Assembly (NCBI GenBank): GCA_014055525.1 | Contig: WIAH01000004.1 | Coordinates: 140,975-204,974 of the forward strand | Direction of reading: 5' to 3' | DNA: 64,000 nucleotides | Source: Nitrospira sp. CR1.3 | GTDB lineage: Bacteria > Nitrospirota > Nitrospiria > Nitrospirales > Nitrospiraceae | Shown: piece by piece, positions 36,627 through 45,808 of the stretch | How the letters are laid out: each line of letters opens with the position of its first letter | How positions within the stretch are numbered: position 1 is the stretch's first letter | Program-made: the position numbers and the translations under genes | The notes under the pieces: model-generated | The model's database searches: none | What the model saw: the letters and a program-made list of their open reading frames with translations, nothing else | Told to the model about the DNA's origin: nothing

Positions 36627-38552
36627 ATGGGTAAAGTCATCGGCATCGACCTAGGTACCACCAACTCCTGCGTGGCCATCATGAGCGGCGGCGACCCCGT
36701 CGTCATCGCGAACGCCGAAGGCAGTCGGACGACGCCGTCCGTCGTCGCCATCACGGACAAGACCGAGCGGCTGGTCGGCCAGATCGCCAAACGTCAGGCC
36801 ATCACCAATCCCGAGAACACGATCTTTTCCGTCAAGCGCCTCATGGGCCGTAAGTTCCGCAGCAAGGAAGTGCAGGAGGCCCTGAAGCGCCTCCCCTACA
36901 AAGTCGTGGAAGCCGACAACGGCGACGCCCACGTGGAGCTGCGTGGCAAACGCTACAGCCCGCCGGAAATTTCGGCCATGATCCTGCAGAAGATGAGGCA
37001 GACCGCCGAGGATTATCTCGGCGAAAAAGTCTCGGAAGCCGTGATCACCGTGCCGGCCTATTTCGACGACAGCCAACGCCAAGCCACCAAGGACGCCGGC
37101 CAGATCGCCGGACTGAATGTCCTCCGGATCATCAACGAGCCTACTGCCGCGTCGCTGGCCTACGGATTGGACAAGAAAAAAGACGAGCGGATCGCCGTCT
37201 ACGATCTCGGCGGAGGGACCTTCGACGTCTCCGTGCTTGAAATCGGCGAAGGCGTGTTCGAAGTCAAGTCGACGAACGGCGATACGTATCTGGGCGGCGA
37301 CGACTTCGATCTTCGCGTCATGGACTGGCTGGTGGACGAGTTCAGGAAGGACCAAGGCATCGATCTCCGGAAAGACCGCATGGCGCTCCAACGGTTGAAG
37401 GAATCGGCGGAGCGGGCCAAGATCGAATTGTCGTCTTCGCAGGAAACCGAGATCAATCTGCCCTTCATCACGGCCGATGCCAGCGGACCGAAGCACATGG
37501 TCATTAAGTTGACCCGTGCCAAGCTTGAGCAATTGGTCGACGATTTGATTCAGCGCACGATCGACCCTTGTAGAAAGGCGCTGGCCGATGCCGGTGTCAC
37601 CCCGAAAGACATCAATGAAGTCGTGCTCGTCGGCGGAATGACCCGCATGCCGAAGGTGATTCAAGTCGTGAAAGACTTCTTCGGGAAAGAGCCGCATCGC
37701 GGCGTGAACCCGGATGAAGTCGTGGCCATCGGCGCCGGCATTCAGGGCGGCGTGCTCAAGGGCGACGTGAAAGACGTGCTGTTGCTGGACGTCACGCCGC
37801 TCTCGTTGGGCATCGAAACGCTCGGCGGCGTCTTTACCAAGCTCATCGAGCGGAACACGACCGTTCCGACGAAAAAGAGCCAGGTGTTTTCGACCGCGGC
37901 GGATAACCAGACGGCGGTCACCATCCGCGTGTTCCAAGGCGAGCGTGAAATGGCCAACGACAACAAGTTGCTCGGCCAGTTCGACTTGGTCGGAATTCCT
38001 CCGGCCCCCCGCGGAATGCCGCAGGTTGAAGTCACATTCGATATCGACGCCAACGGGATCGTCCATGTGTCGGCCAAGGATCTGGCGACGCAGAAAGAAC
38101 AGTCCATCAAGATCACGGCCTCCAGCGGTCTGAGCAAGGAAGAAGTGGAAAAGCTGGTGAAGGACGCCCAATCCCACACGGAAGACGACAAGAAGCGCCG
38201 AAAAGCCGCTGAAGCCAAGAACCAGGCGGACAATCTGATCTACCAGACCGAGAAGAATCTCAGCGAGCACGGAGACAAAATTGCGCCGGAAGAGAAGACC
38301 AAGATCGAGGAGGCCGTGGCGGCCTTGAAGAAGGCCATGGAAGGCAACGATGCGGACGCCATCGAGGCGGCCACGCAAACCCTCACGACGGCTTCTCACA
38401 AGCTGGCCGAAGAAATGTACAAGAAGGCATCCGCCTCAGCGGGGACCGGCGCCGGAGCGGGCGACGCGGCCGGTCAGAGCGCCAACGGCGCTAAGACAGA
38501 CGAAAAAGTGGTGGACGCGGAGTTCGAAGAAGTAGACAAAGACAAGAAGTAA
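36627..38552 (+). CDS. dnaK: Chaperone protein DnaK (Hsp70)
   Basis: 641 residues, ATG with GGAGGAAGGAG upstream, 40 bp after grpE. ATPase domain motifs: [12 protein letters not shown] near residue 6, [18 protein letters not shown] near 191, [12 protein letters not shown] near 335. The substrate-binding domain begins with [14 protein letters not shown] near 390. The tail is Gly/Ala-rich and ends [12 protein letters not shown], close to the usual EEVD-like end. Folds and protects proteins under stress. Confidence 0.98.
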   Translation: MGKVIGIDLGTTNSCVAIMSGGDPVVIANAEGSRTTPSVVAITDKTERLVGQIAKRQAITNPENTIFSVKRLMGRKFRSKEVQEALKRLPYKVVEADNGDAHVELRGKRYSPPEISAMILQKMRQTAEDYLGEKVSEAVITVPAYFDDSQRQATKDAGQIAGLNVLRIINEPTAASLAYGLDKKKDERIAVYDLGGGTFDVSVLEIGEGVFEVKSTNGDTYLGGDDFDLRVMDWLVDEFRKDQGIDLRKDRMALQRLKESAERAKIELSSSQETEINLPFITADASGPKHMVIKLTRAKLEQLVDDLIQRTIDPCRKALADAGVTPKDINEVVLVGGMTRMPKVIQVVKDFFGKEPHRGVNPDEVVAIGAGIQGGVLKGDVKDVLLLDVTPLSLGIETLGGVFTKLIERNTTVPTKKSQVFSTAADNQTAVTIRVFQGEREMANDNKLLGQFDLVGIPPAPRGMPQVEVTFDIDANGIVHVSAKDLATQKEQSIKITASSGLSKEEVEKLVKDAQSHTEDDKKRRKAAEAKNQADNLIYQTEKNLSEHGDKIAPEEKTKIEEAVAALKKAMEGNDADAIEAATQTLTTASHKLAEEMYKKASASAGTGAGAGDAAGQSANGAKTDEKVVDAEFEEVDKDKK

Positions 38553-38571
38553 CGTAGAATAGACATCGCGG

Positions 38572-38605
38572 AGACCGAGTTCCGGGCGCAAACGGGGCTC
38601 GGTCT
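38572..38605 (+). terminator. Hairpin between dnaK and dnaJ (possible attenuator)
   Basis: AGACCGAG (38572-38579) pairs perfectly with CTCGGTCT (38598-38605), followed by TTC. The stem lies 19 bp after the dnaK stop and 22 bp before dnaJ. It could lower dnaJ expression relative to dnaK or protect the upstream mRNA end. Confidence 0.5.
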
Positions 38606-38627
38606 TTCTGCACGCTTTCAGAGGACG

Positions 38628-39755
38628 ATGGCTTCCGTGTCCAAACGAGACTTCTACGATACCTTAGGTGTCGATCGGAACGCGTCCGACGACGAAGTCA
38701 AGAAAGCCTACCGCAAGCTGGCCCGACAGTTCCATCCGGATCTCCAGACCGGCGAGCAACAGAAGAAGCACGCCGAAGAGAAGTTCAAGGAGATCAACGA
38801 AGCCTACGAACATCTCAGCGACCAGGATAAACGCAAGCGCTACGACATGTTCGGCCATGCCGGAACCCAGGGCGGCACCGGATTCGAAGGCTTCGATTTC
38901 GGGCGCGGCGGCGGATTCGGCGACGTCTTCAACGACATCTTCGAAGATTTCTTCGGCGGACAACGGGGAGGCGCCCGCGCGGAGCGCGGCAATGACCTGC
39001 AATACAATCTTGAACTGACCTTCGAGGAATCGGTCTACGGAAAAGAAGCGAAGCTGAAGATTCCCCGCTGGGAATCCTGCGCTGACTGCAAAGGGACCGG
39101 CGCCAAATCGGCCTCGGCGGTCAAGACCTGCCCCAGTTGTAAAGGAGCGGGCCAGATCCGTCTGCAACAGGGATTCTTCAGCGTCAGCCGGCCTTGCGGT
39201 CAATGCGAAGGCGCGGGACGAATCATCACGGAGCCCTGCGCTGCCTGCCAAGGCCGCCAGCGCACCTACCGCGAGCGGACCATCGCGGTCCACATTCCGG
39301 CCGGCATCGAAACCGGGATGCGTCTTCGTCTCTCCAATGAGGGAGAGCACGGGGTCAACGGCGGCCCTCCCGGAGACCTGTATGTGGCCATCACCGTCAA
39401 ACCGCACGCGCTCTTCACCCGCAAAGGAACGGACATTCTCTGCGATGTGCCAATCAACTTCGTCACCGCTGTCCTCGGAGGGAAGATCGAGGTCCCCACG
39501 CTCAAGGGCACGACCGTCATCAAAGTCCCGGCCGGCACGCAGCAGGACAAGGTGCTGCGTCTTAAAGGGTTGGGCATACCGAGCCTCAAGGGACAGACGA
39601 CCGGCGATCAGCTTTATACGATCAAGGTGCAAATTCCCACGAAACTGACCGCCCGCCAAAAGGAACTGCTCACCGAATTCGCCAAAGAGAGCGGCATGTC
39701 CATGGAAGAGGACGGCGACGGGTTCTTCGACAAGATGAAGACCTTCTTCGAGTAG
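38628..39755 (+). CDS. dnaJ: Chaperone protein DnaJ (Hsp40)
   Basis: 375 residues. J domain about 7-72 with HPD in ARQFHPDLQ; Gly/Phe-rich region about 80-115 (GFDFGRGGGFGDVF); four zinc-finger repeats about 145-210 (CADCKGTG, CPSCKGAG, CGQCEGAG, and CAACQGRQ, where the last repeat lacks the second Gly). C-terminal substrate domains follow. Stimulates DnaK ATPase and delivers substrates. Confidence 0.97.
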   Translation: MASVSKRDFYDTLGVDRNASDDEVKKAYRKLARQFHPDLQTGEQQKKHAEEKFKEINEAYEHLSDQDKRKRYDMFGHAGTQGGTGFEGFDFGRGGGFGDVFNDIFEDFFGGQRGGARAERGNDLQYNLELTFEESVYGKEAKLKIPRWESCADCKGTGAKSASAVKTCPSCKGAGQIRLQQGFFSVSRPCGQCEGAGRIITEPCAACQGRQRTYRERTIAVHIPAGIETGMRLRLSNEGEHGVNGGPPGDLYVAITVKPHALFTRKGTDILCDVPINFVTAVLGGKIEVPTLKGTTVIKVPAGTQQDKVLRLKGLGIPSLKGQTTGDQLYTIKVQIPTKLTARQKELLTEFAKESGMSMEEDGDGFFDKMKTFFE

Positions 39756-39788
39756 GCGACTGTGCTCCTGTCATAGCCCCATCCCTCT

Positions 39789-40526
39789 ATGCCCACATTC
39801 TTCGTGTCGTCCGACGCCGTCACGCCTCCTGTGGTTCGCATCTCCGGTCCCCTGCTCCGCCATCTGCGAGATAGTCTGCGCCTGCACCCCGGCGAATCGT
39901 TGGTCGTGACGGACGATCAAGGCCGTCGTTATCGAACTGAGATTACGACGGTGGCTGAGAAGGCGATTGAAGGCCGGATCGTCGAAACCGCGACCGCCCC
40001 CTCCAGAACCAATCCAAAGATCGTCCTCGCTCAAGCCATCCTGAAAAGCGAAAAGATGGAATGGGTGATCCAGAAGGCGACGGAATTGGACGTGGACTCG
40101 ATCGTCCCAGTCCATACCAGGCATGGTGTCGTAAAAATCAAGCCTGAGCGTGTCGAGCACCAGCTTGCCAGATGGCAGCGGATCGCGCTCGAGGCCGCGC
40201 AGCAATCCGAGCGATGGACCATTCCCACGATCGCTGAGCCGACCGAGCTGTCCAAGGTGGCGGTCGCCTACCCTTCTGCTGGCAAGTTTGTGATGACCGA
40301 GAGATCGACAGCGACAGCGGCAGCAACGGTGGCGCTCCAGAGCGGGCCGGAGCAGACGATCCTACTTGTGATCGGGCCGGAGGGCGGATGGGATCAGGAT
40401 GAGCTGCACACAATGCAGGAACAGGGGTATAGAACCGTTACTCTGGGATCGCGCATCCTTCGCGCTGAAACCGCAGCCATCGCCGGTCTATCTATCATCC
40501 AATCGCGGCTGGGAGAATTGGGATAG
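39789..40526 (+). CDS. rsmE: 16S rRNA (uracil-1498-N3)-methyltransferase
   Basis: 245 residues. N-terminal PUA-like part (HLRDSLRLHPGESLVVTD) and C-terminal SPOUT knot with KSEKMEWVIQKATELDV, LLVIGPEGGWDQDEL and LGSRILRAETAAIA, the SAM-binding signature of RsmE. Located 33 bp after dnaJ, a frequent arrangement. Ends 36 bp before the convergent YCF48-like gene, in a gap without visible structure. Confidence 0.95.
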   Translation: MPTFFVSSDAVTPPVVRISGPLLRHLRDSLRLHPGESLVVTDDQGRRYRTEITTVAEKAIEGRIVETATAPSRTNPKIVLAQAILKSEKMEWVIQKATELDVDSIVPVHTRHGVVKIKPERVEHQLARWQRIALEAAQQSERWTIPTIAEPTELSKVAVAYPSAGKFVMTERSTATAAATVALQSGPEQTILLVIGPEGGWDQDELHTMQEQGYRTVTLGSRILRAETAAIAGLSIIQSRLGELG

Positions 40527-40562
40527 AGAGGGAGTCGCGGGCGTAAAATGCTGCCGGCGCTT

Positions 40563-41558
40563 CTATCGCCCGATCTTCAAATGTACGATCGTGCCTTTTT
40601 CGCCGCTGGCCCAGCCCTGCAGGGCTTCGGGAAAGGAGAGGCCGAACAGTGAGACGTTGGCGATCGCGCCATGTTCCTGCCAGGTGAATCCGCCGTCGGT
40701 CGTACGGTAGAGCATGCCCCGTTCCCCGACAGTCCAGCCGGTTTTCGCATCGGTAAAGCGCACGCGCAGCAGATCGGTCAATCGCCGACAGGTTTTCGTG
40801 CAGGGCAAGGTTCGATCAACCCAGCGGTTCCCCCCGTCTGTTGTGTGAAACATGGCCCCCGCGTTGCCGACGACCCAGCCGGTTGAAGGATCTGAAAAGT
40901 ACACGTCGAATAATGTCACTGATCCTTGGGTCTCCTGCGCCGTCCATGTCGCGCCGCCGTCTTCCGTCGAGAGCACGGTGCCGACCGCGCCGACCGTCGT
41001 CCCACGGAGCGGCGTGAGGAAATGGACTGCATACAACGCGGCAGTGGTGGAACTGGATTGATCCGTCCAGTGAGATCCGCCGTCTATCGTATGCAGGATC
41101 GTGCCGTTGCCTCCGACCACCCAGCCTTCTTGGGGCGAAACAAACGAGATTCCGTACAAGGGGACTTGCGTGTCGACCACCTGCGGCGCCCATGTGACTC
41201 CACCGTCACGGCTGGCTCGAATCGTCCCGTTCGCTCCGATGATCCAGCCCGCCTTCTCATCGGCAAAAAGCACTCCGGTCAGGAGAATCGTCGTGCCGCT
41301 GGACTGTTTTTTCCATTTCTGTCCGCCGTCGATCGTCTTCAAGACGGTTCCACCAGAGCCGACCGCCCATCCAATATGAGTGTCTCGGAAATGGACGCTC
41401 ATGAGCGTGACTTCCGATCCGGTTTTCTGCAGCGTGGTCGTGAGAGCAGATTCAGCCGCGAGGCCGGAGAAGGGAGCCGCAAGCACCGTGGAAAGTGCGA
41501 CGGTGAGAAAAGTGCGGGGGAACACAACGACAGCGCGGTGGCAGCTTCCGGCAGGCAT
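40563..41558 (-). CDS. Secreted YCF48-related beta-propeller protein
   Basis: 331 residues. Signal peptide at 1-35 (FLTVALSTVLAAPFSGLAAES). The mature protein is six or so repeats of the YCF48/Hcf136 blade: GWAVGSGGTVLKTIDGGQKW, GWIIGANGTIRASRDGG, GWVVGGNGTILHTIDGG, GWVVGNAGAMFHTTDGG, GWTVGERGMLYRTTDGG, with a final GWASGEKGTIVHL. Related proteins assist photosystem II assembly in cyanobacteria, but in non-phototrophs their role is unknown. Starts 1 nt after the stop of the IPT-repeat gene, so the two form an operon. Confidence 0.88.
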   Translation of the reverse strand: MPAGSCHRAVVVFPRTFLTVALSTVLAAPFSGLAAESALTTTLQKTGSEVTLMSVHFRDTHIGWAVGSGGTVLKTIDGGQKWKKQSSGTTILLTGVLFADEKAGWIIGANGTIRASRDGGVTWAPQVVDTQVPLYGISFVSPQEGWVVGGNGTILHTIDGGSHWTDQSSSTTAALYAVHFLTPLRGTTVGAVGTVLSTEDGGATWTAQETQGSVTLFDVYFSDPSTGWVVGNAGAMFHTTDGGNRWVDRTLPCTKTCRRLTDLLRVRFTDAKTGWTVGERGMLYRTTDGGFTWQEHGAIANVSLFGLSFPEALQGWASGEKGTIVHLKIGR

Positions 41559-41559
41559 G

Positions 41560-43233
41560 CTATTCGTTGGTGCTGCCTTCCGGCCTGGTTTGAAAAAAGC
41601 TCTGGTCCGGCATGCCCTTGGCCTCGATCGTAAAGGTTCCTGCTTCCAACGTCAGCCATTTCTTGGCGGTGCAACAGGCCCCGTCCGGAAGGAGATCCCA
41701 GGAGCCTCGGCGGATAATCAGCGGACCGGTCGAAAGATCGTTGTCGAACTGTCCCGGTTTTCCGATTCCAAACAGATGCCGGCGGGGAACGCGAGCTTTG
41801 ATTTCTTGGTCGGTCCAGGAGAGCACGATGGCTCCGATGCCGTTGAACAGGACCTCAGTCCGTGAGACGTTTTCTCCGAGTTCAATTTGGTTCCGTTTGA
41901 AAGCTCCTTCGCCGAGCCCGGGCTGGGTCGCCTCCGTTGTCTTGATGAAGGCGCCGAATCCTGAACCCTTGATGGTCACGACGTCGTCCAAGCCGGCGGA
42001 CTTCGGTGAAAATGACTCGATGGCCGGTACGACCACGGTGAACATCCCGGCTTCGGTCTCCACAATCCCGGTCTCCGTGCAACAGGACCCGTCCGCACTC
42101 GGTTTGGGCGCGCCGCGTTTCACGACGACGGGACCGCTCTTGGCGCTGAACGGCACCCAGACATCGATTCGGTCGTCATGCCAGCGGTAGATCACCGCCG
42201 GAACGCCGCCGATTTCCACGCGGTTCTGCCCGGTATTGAAATCCATATAGTTGTACGGAGTGGCTCCGCTCTCGGAATAGGCTCCGAAATGCTCGCCGCT
42301 GATTTTGATTAATGTTCCGATGGGGGCGCTGGCCGGAGCAACACCAGTGGCTTTGGGAGTTTGTACCGTGAACGTCCCTACCGTCCGATCTTTCCCCCGC
42401 CGGCTCAGCACAACCGGTCCGGTTTCCGCGTTCAACGGCACATGGACGACGATCGCGCGATCCGTCCACTGCGCGACCGAGGCAGGATGTCCGCCGAACG
42501 ATACGTCGTCGCCAGTTTCCCTCGCGGCGCCGAAGCCCTGTCCGAACAGCACCACTTTCGTTCCGGTCGGACCATGCGTGGGATCCACCTGCACCGTCGG
42601 GATGACCGTCAATGAGAGCGCATTGCTCAGAGCATATTGAACCGGTGCGCAGCAGGACCCATCGGGAAGCGGATCGGACGACGACAGTCGCACCACCACA
42701 TCCCCGGATTTCGCGTTGGCCGGTACGTCGACTTCAATCTTCTCGTCTTTCCATCGGCGGGGCCGGACGACAATGCCCCCGATGAGGACATCATTGACTC
42801 CGAACATCGTGTTGGGATCGCGCGGGCCGGCCGTCACGCCGAAATGCTCGCCGGCAATCTCGATGCTATGGCCAGGCTCAATCGACGCGGGGGAGATGGA
42901 GGTGATCTTGGGATAGACGACCGTGAAAACACCGGCGGATAGTTTCTTCTTGCCGATCGTGACCTCGACCGGGCCCGACTGCGCCCGTGAGGGCACTCTG
43001 ACTTCAATCACTTCGGGATCCCACCGCTGAATCAGGGCGGGAAACCCGCCGAACGTCACGCGATTGACCTGCAAGGATTTGAACGCGCCCAGGCCCTTTC
43101 CGACGATCGACACCGTCGCCCCGGGAACCCCGGTGGAAGGCTGCACCTGCAGGGCCGCTCCCTGCGTCGCCGCGTAAATGGGCGAAGCCAACAGGAGCAC
43201 AACCACTCCCGCTATCCCAATGGCGAACTTCAT
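41560..43233 (-). CDS. Secreted protein with five IPT/TIG repeats
   Basis: 557 residues from ATG 43233; longer frames lack a signal peptide. Signal peptide 1-22 (GIAGVVVLLLASPIYA). Five immunoglobulin-like IPT/TIG domains of roughly 75-130 residues follow, each opening with a phrase like SPASIEPGHSIEIAGEHFG. Repeats 2, 4 and 5 contain an insert with the motif DG(S/A)CC (LPDGSCC, ADGSCC, LPDGACC). IPT domains are found in adhesins and surface binding proteins. No anchor motif at the C-terminus. Expressed from the promoter at 43354-43383 and probably together with the YCF48-like gene. Confidence 0.85.
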   Translation of the reverse strand: MKFAIGIAGVVVLLLASPIYAATQGAALQVQPSTGVPGATVSIVGKGLGAFKSLQVNRVTFGGFPALIQRWDPEVIEVRVPSRAQSGPVEVTIGKKKLSAGVFTVVYPKITSISPASIEPGHSIEIAGEHFGVTAGPRDPNTMFGVNDVLIGGIVVRPRRWKDEKIEVDVPANAKSGDVVVRLSSSDPLPDGSCCAPVQYALSNALSLTVIPTVQVDPTHGPTGTKVVLFGQGFGAARETGDDVSFGGHPASVAQWTDRAIVVHVPLNAETGPVVLSRRGKDRTVGTFTVQTPKATGVAPASAPIGTLIKISGEHFGAYSESGATPYNYMDFNTGQNRVEIGGVPAVIYRWHDDRIDVWVPFSAKSGPVVVKRGAPKPSADGSCCTETGIVETEAGMFTVVVPAIESFSPKSAGLDDVVTIKGSGFGAFIKTTEATQPGLGEGAFKRNQIELGENVSRTEVLFNGIGAIVLSWTDQEIKARVPRRHLFGIGKPGQFDNDLSTGPLIIRRGSWDLLPDGACCTAKKWLTLEAGTFTIEAKGMPDQSFFQTRPEGSTNE

Positions 43234-43353
43234 GGTCGGTGTGTCAATGATTCCTCGGTTAAGGAAAATACAATACCCTGCGTGGCACGAGAACCCCACA
43301 CACCGGAGAAGAGAGGCCATTCGGGGGTACAACGTGAAGCGAGGGACGAAAGG

Positions 43354-43383
43354 ACTATAACAAGCGGTTTTTTCGAGTGTCAA
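43354..43383 (-). promoter_or_regulatory. Sigma70-type promoter of the IPT-repeat/YCF48 operon
   Basis: On the minus strand TTGACA (43383-43378), 18-nt spacer, TATAGT (43359-43354). Predicts a leader of about 110 nt before the ATG at 43233. It lies within the 198-bp gap after ridA. Confidence 0.6.
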
Positions 43384-43431
43384 GACAGCGAAGCGGCGCT
43401 GGCAGGATGTTTTCAGGAACCAGTGAGACGC

Positions 43432-43890
43432 TTAGGTGACGGAGAGAATCAGTTCGATTTCCACCGCCGCCCGCCTGGGCAATTCTGCGGCGCCGATCGC
43501 CACTCGAGCATGGCGCCCCGCTTCTCCGAAGACCGCGACGAGGAGATCCGACGCGCCGTTGAGCACCTGCGGCTGATCCGTGAAACCTTCCGCCGACGCC
43601 ACGTGGCCCACGACTTTGACGATTCTGACGACGCGATCCAGTGAGCCGAGTTCCTGTTTGGCGATAGCCAGCGCATTGAGGAGCGCAAGCTTCGCGGCCT
43701 CCATACCCTGTTCGACGGTTAATTCGCGACCGAGCTTTCCTGAAAAGACCAACTGTCCGTTCTGCATCGGCAACACGCCGGACAAAAACAGCAGATCGCC
43801 TGCTCTGACGGCAGGAATGTAGGTGGCCACCGGCTTCGGAGGCTGCGGCAACTCAATCTGAAGTTCTTTCAACTTTGCTTCGTAAGACAT
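43432..43890 (-). CDS. RidA family protein
   Basis: 152 residues from ATG 43890; a TTG 9 nt upstream is an alternative. The YjgF/RidA fold is visible in AGDLLFLSGVLPMQNGQLVF, LALLNALAIAKQELGSLDRV and the C-terminal ARVAIGAAELPRRAAVEIEL with the Arg that in RidA proper contacts the carboxylate of enamine substrates. RidA removes reactive 2-aminoacrylate; this longer branch may differ in substrate. It follows deoB-like by 17 bp. Confidence 0.85.
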   Translation of the reverse strand: MSYEAKLKELQIELPQPPKPVATYIPAVRAGDLLFLSGVLPMQNGQLVFSGKLGRELTVEQGMEAAKLALLNALAIAKQELGSLDRVVRIVKVVGHVASAEGFTDQPQVLNGASDLLVAVFGEAGRHARVAIGAAELPRRAAVEIELILSVT

Positions 43891-43907
43891 CTCGTCCAAG
43901 GCTACCC

Positions 43908-45065
43908 TTATCCCGCTTGCACCGCATCGAGGAAACTCTCTCCCACCGGCAGAGGGTCCCCGCGCAACGCTTCCACGATCGTCTGTCCAAGATCCGCCGC
44001 GCTGGACCGGATTCCCAAATTGACTCCTTGCGCCAGTTTCGGTCCAGTGAGGATGACGGGCACGTATTCCCTGGTCGGCAGCCGATGCTTCCCCCTCGAA
44101 TCCTGCCCGTGATCGCCGGTCAGGACGAACAGATCGCCGGGACGAAGCTGCTCAAGCAGATGGGGAAGCCGGCGATCGAACTCGTGAAGCGAAGCCGCCG
44201 CATCAACCGGAGTCCCTTCCAGCACATCGAGCCCGGCATAGATCAGACCTCGTGGAACCCTGCTGAACATCCCGTTCACTTCCTCGAAGGCGCTTGTCCA
44301 TGAATCGGTCAGGACCGTTCTGGTGAATCCCCTTGCGCTGAAGAGATCACCTGTTTTTCCTACCGCGATCAGGATCTGGTTGGCTCTGCTCAACAGGTCC
44401 AGCATGGTCTGATTCGGCGGCTCGACGCAAAAGTCTCGACGCGAGTGACTAAGCCGCCAGGTTCCGGCCTCGCCGCTCAGCGGATGAGCCACGACGCGCC
44501 AAATGCCCCAGGCATCTTTCAGATTCCTGCGCGCCTCCCGGCAAAGGCGGAAGAGGTCTTTCGAAGGGAGGAGGTCTTCGTGCGCCGCCACATGGCAAGT
44601 ACGATGACCGTCCGTCCAGACTATCGGGGATGCGGACGAGAGGTGCTCCTTCTCGAACTCGCGCAAGACCAGCGCACCGGCTGACACTCGATTTCCCAGC
44701 GGCTTCCGTCCGAACAGACCTTCAAGTTCAACAAGAAGTCTATCTGGATATCCATTTGAATAGTCAGGTTGATCACCATTAACAATGCAGCCTGCCAGCT
44801 CCCAGTTTCCAAGCAGTGAATCCATGCCTCTCGAATGAAAGCCGAGACGCCCGAAACAACCGGTGGGTTGCGCCATCACGCGCAATCCCTTGATCTCGCT
44901 CACGTGGCCGAGCCCGAGCGACTCAAGCGCTGGGAGATCCAACCCGCCCGCCGCCTCGGCCAGATGGGCCAAGGTATTGGTCCCATCGCCGGCATATTCC
45001 TTCGCGTCAGGAAGGGCGCCGACTCCAAGCCCGTCAATGACCAGGAGGATGACACGATTGATCAT
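43908..45065 (-). CDS. deoB: Phosphopentomutase-like metalloenzyme (divergent DeoB)
   Basis: 385 residues. Alkaline-phosphatase-superfamily start MINRVILLVIDGLGVG with Asp11, GHRTCHVAAHED, FVLTGDHGQDS and the final KHRLPTREYVPV are as in DeoB. Compared with the well-studied DeoB sequences from memory, the phosphorylated Thr in KDTxTGHWE is Ser83 in MDSLLGNWELAG, and the Asp/His pair of the DxxFGH region is missing (LDVLEGTPVDAAAS). It may therefore have altered metal binding or another substrate. The gene overlaps deoC by 4 nt, which supports deoxyribose or ribose phosphate metabolism. Confidence 0.8.
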   Translation of the reverse strand: MINRVILLVIDGLGVGALPDAKEYAGDGTNTLAHLAEAAGGLDLPALESLGLGHVSEIKGLRVMAQPTGCFGRLGFHSRGMDSLLGNWELAGCIVNGDQPDYSNGYPDRLLVELEGLFGRKPLGNRVSAGALVLREFEKEHLSSASPIVWTDGHRTCHVAAHEDLLPSKDLFRLCREARRNLKDAWGIWRVVAHPLSGEAGTWRLSHSRRDFCVEPPNQTMLDLLSRANQILIAVGKTGDLFSARGFTRTVLTDSWTSAFEEVNGMFSRVPRGLIYAGLDVLEGTPVDAAASLHEFDRRLPHLLEQLRPGDLFVLTGDHGQDSRGKHRLPTREYVPVILTGPKLAQGVNLGIRSSAADLGQTIVEALRGDPLPVGESFLDAVQAG

Positions 45066-45757
45066 GGGCGCACTATAGCAGAAGGCACAGAATCCTTCTT
45101 CCATTCGGCAACAATCGCGAGGCTGGCGCTCGTACCGATACGATCAGCCCCCGCTTCGAGCAGGGCCTTGGCGGCAGACCAATCTCTGATGCCACCGGAA
45201 GCCTTGACTTTGATCGTTCCTGCCACAGCCTCTCTCAACAACCTGACATCGGCCACGGTCGCGCCGGCCGGACCGAATCCGGTCGAAGTCTTCACATAGT
45301 CGGCGCCGGCTTCCACGACCAGACGGCAGGCGGTGATTTTTTCCTGGTCGGTCAGATAACAGGTCTCGATGATGACTTTGTGCTCCGCCTCTGTGGTTGC
45401 CTTGACGACTTCGGCAATATCCCGGCGTACTGCATCCAGATCGCCCGATTTCAGCCTGCTGACGTTGATCACCATATCGAGCACGGTCGCGCCTTTCGTA
45501 ACCCCATCCATCGCCTCGGAGACCTTCGTCGCAGTTGAATGGCCACCGAGCGGGAATCCCACCGGAATTCCTACAAGGATCGCCGTCCCGGAAACTGCCT
45601 CTACCGCCTCTGCCGCATAGCAGGGCGGCACGAAGATCACCCCGAAGCCGTACGCTCTGGCTTCGTGACAGAGACGAACCACGTCCGATTTTGTTGCCTC
45701 GGGACGCAGCACCGTATGGTCGATCAAGGCGGGGAGGTCCCATTGTCGCACCATCAT
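45062..45757 (-). CDS. deoC: Deoxyribose-phosphate aldolase
   Basis: 231 residues; AAAGGA precedes the ATG. The Schiff-base Lys157 is in YVKTSTGFGPAGAT, the second key Lys in KVKASGGIRDW, and the Asp in LDMVINV. Cleaves 2-deoxyribose 5-phosphate to glyceraldehyde 3-phosphate and acetaldehyde. Its stop overlaps the ATG of the following deoB-like gene. Confidence 0.95.
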   Translation of the reverse strand: MMVRQWDLPALIDHTVLRPEATKSDVVRLCHEARAYGFGVIFVPPCYAAEAVEAVSGTAILVGIPVGFPLGGHSTATKVSEAMDGVTKGATVLDMVINVSRLKSGDLDAVRRDIAEVVKATTEAEHKVIIETCYLTDQEKITACRLVVEAGADYVKTSTGFGPAGATVADVRLLREAVAGTIKVKASGGIRDWSAAKALLEAGADRIGTSASLAIVAEWKKDSVPSAIVRP

Positions 45758-45808
45758 GGTCGTCCTTTATAACAAGTTCGGTCTCGGAGGTGAAGGAGTG
45801 AGAACCGA

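Noticed and set aside
36651..38399. 582-codon open frame antisense to dnaK
   Set aside because: Shadow of strong codon bias in a high-GC, highly conserved gene; the product has no recognisable domain and no ribosome site.
38664..39659. 331-codon open frame antisense to dnaJ
   Set aside because: Shadow frame opposite a certain gene; no domain seen.
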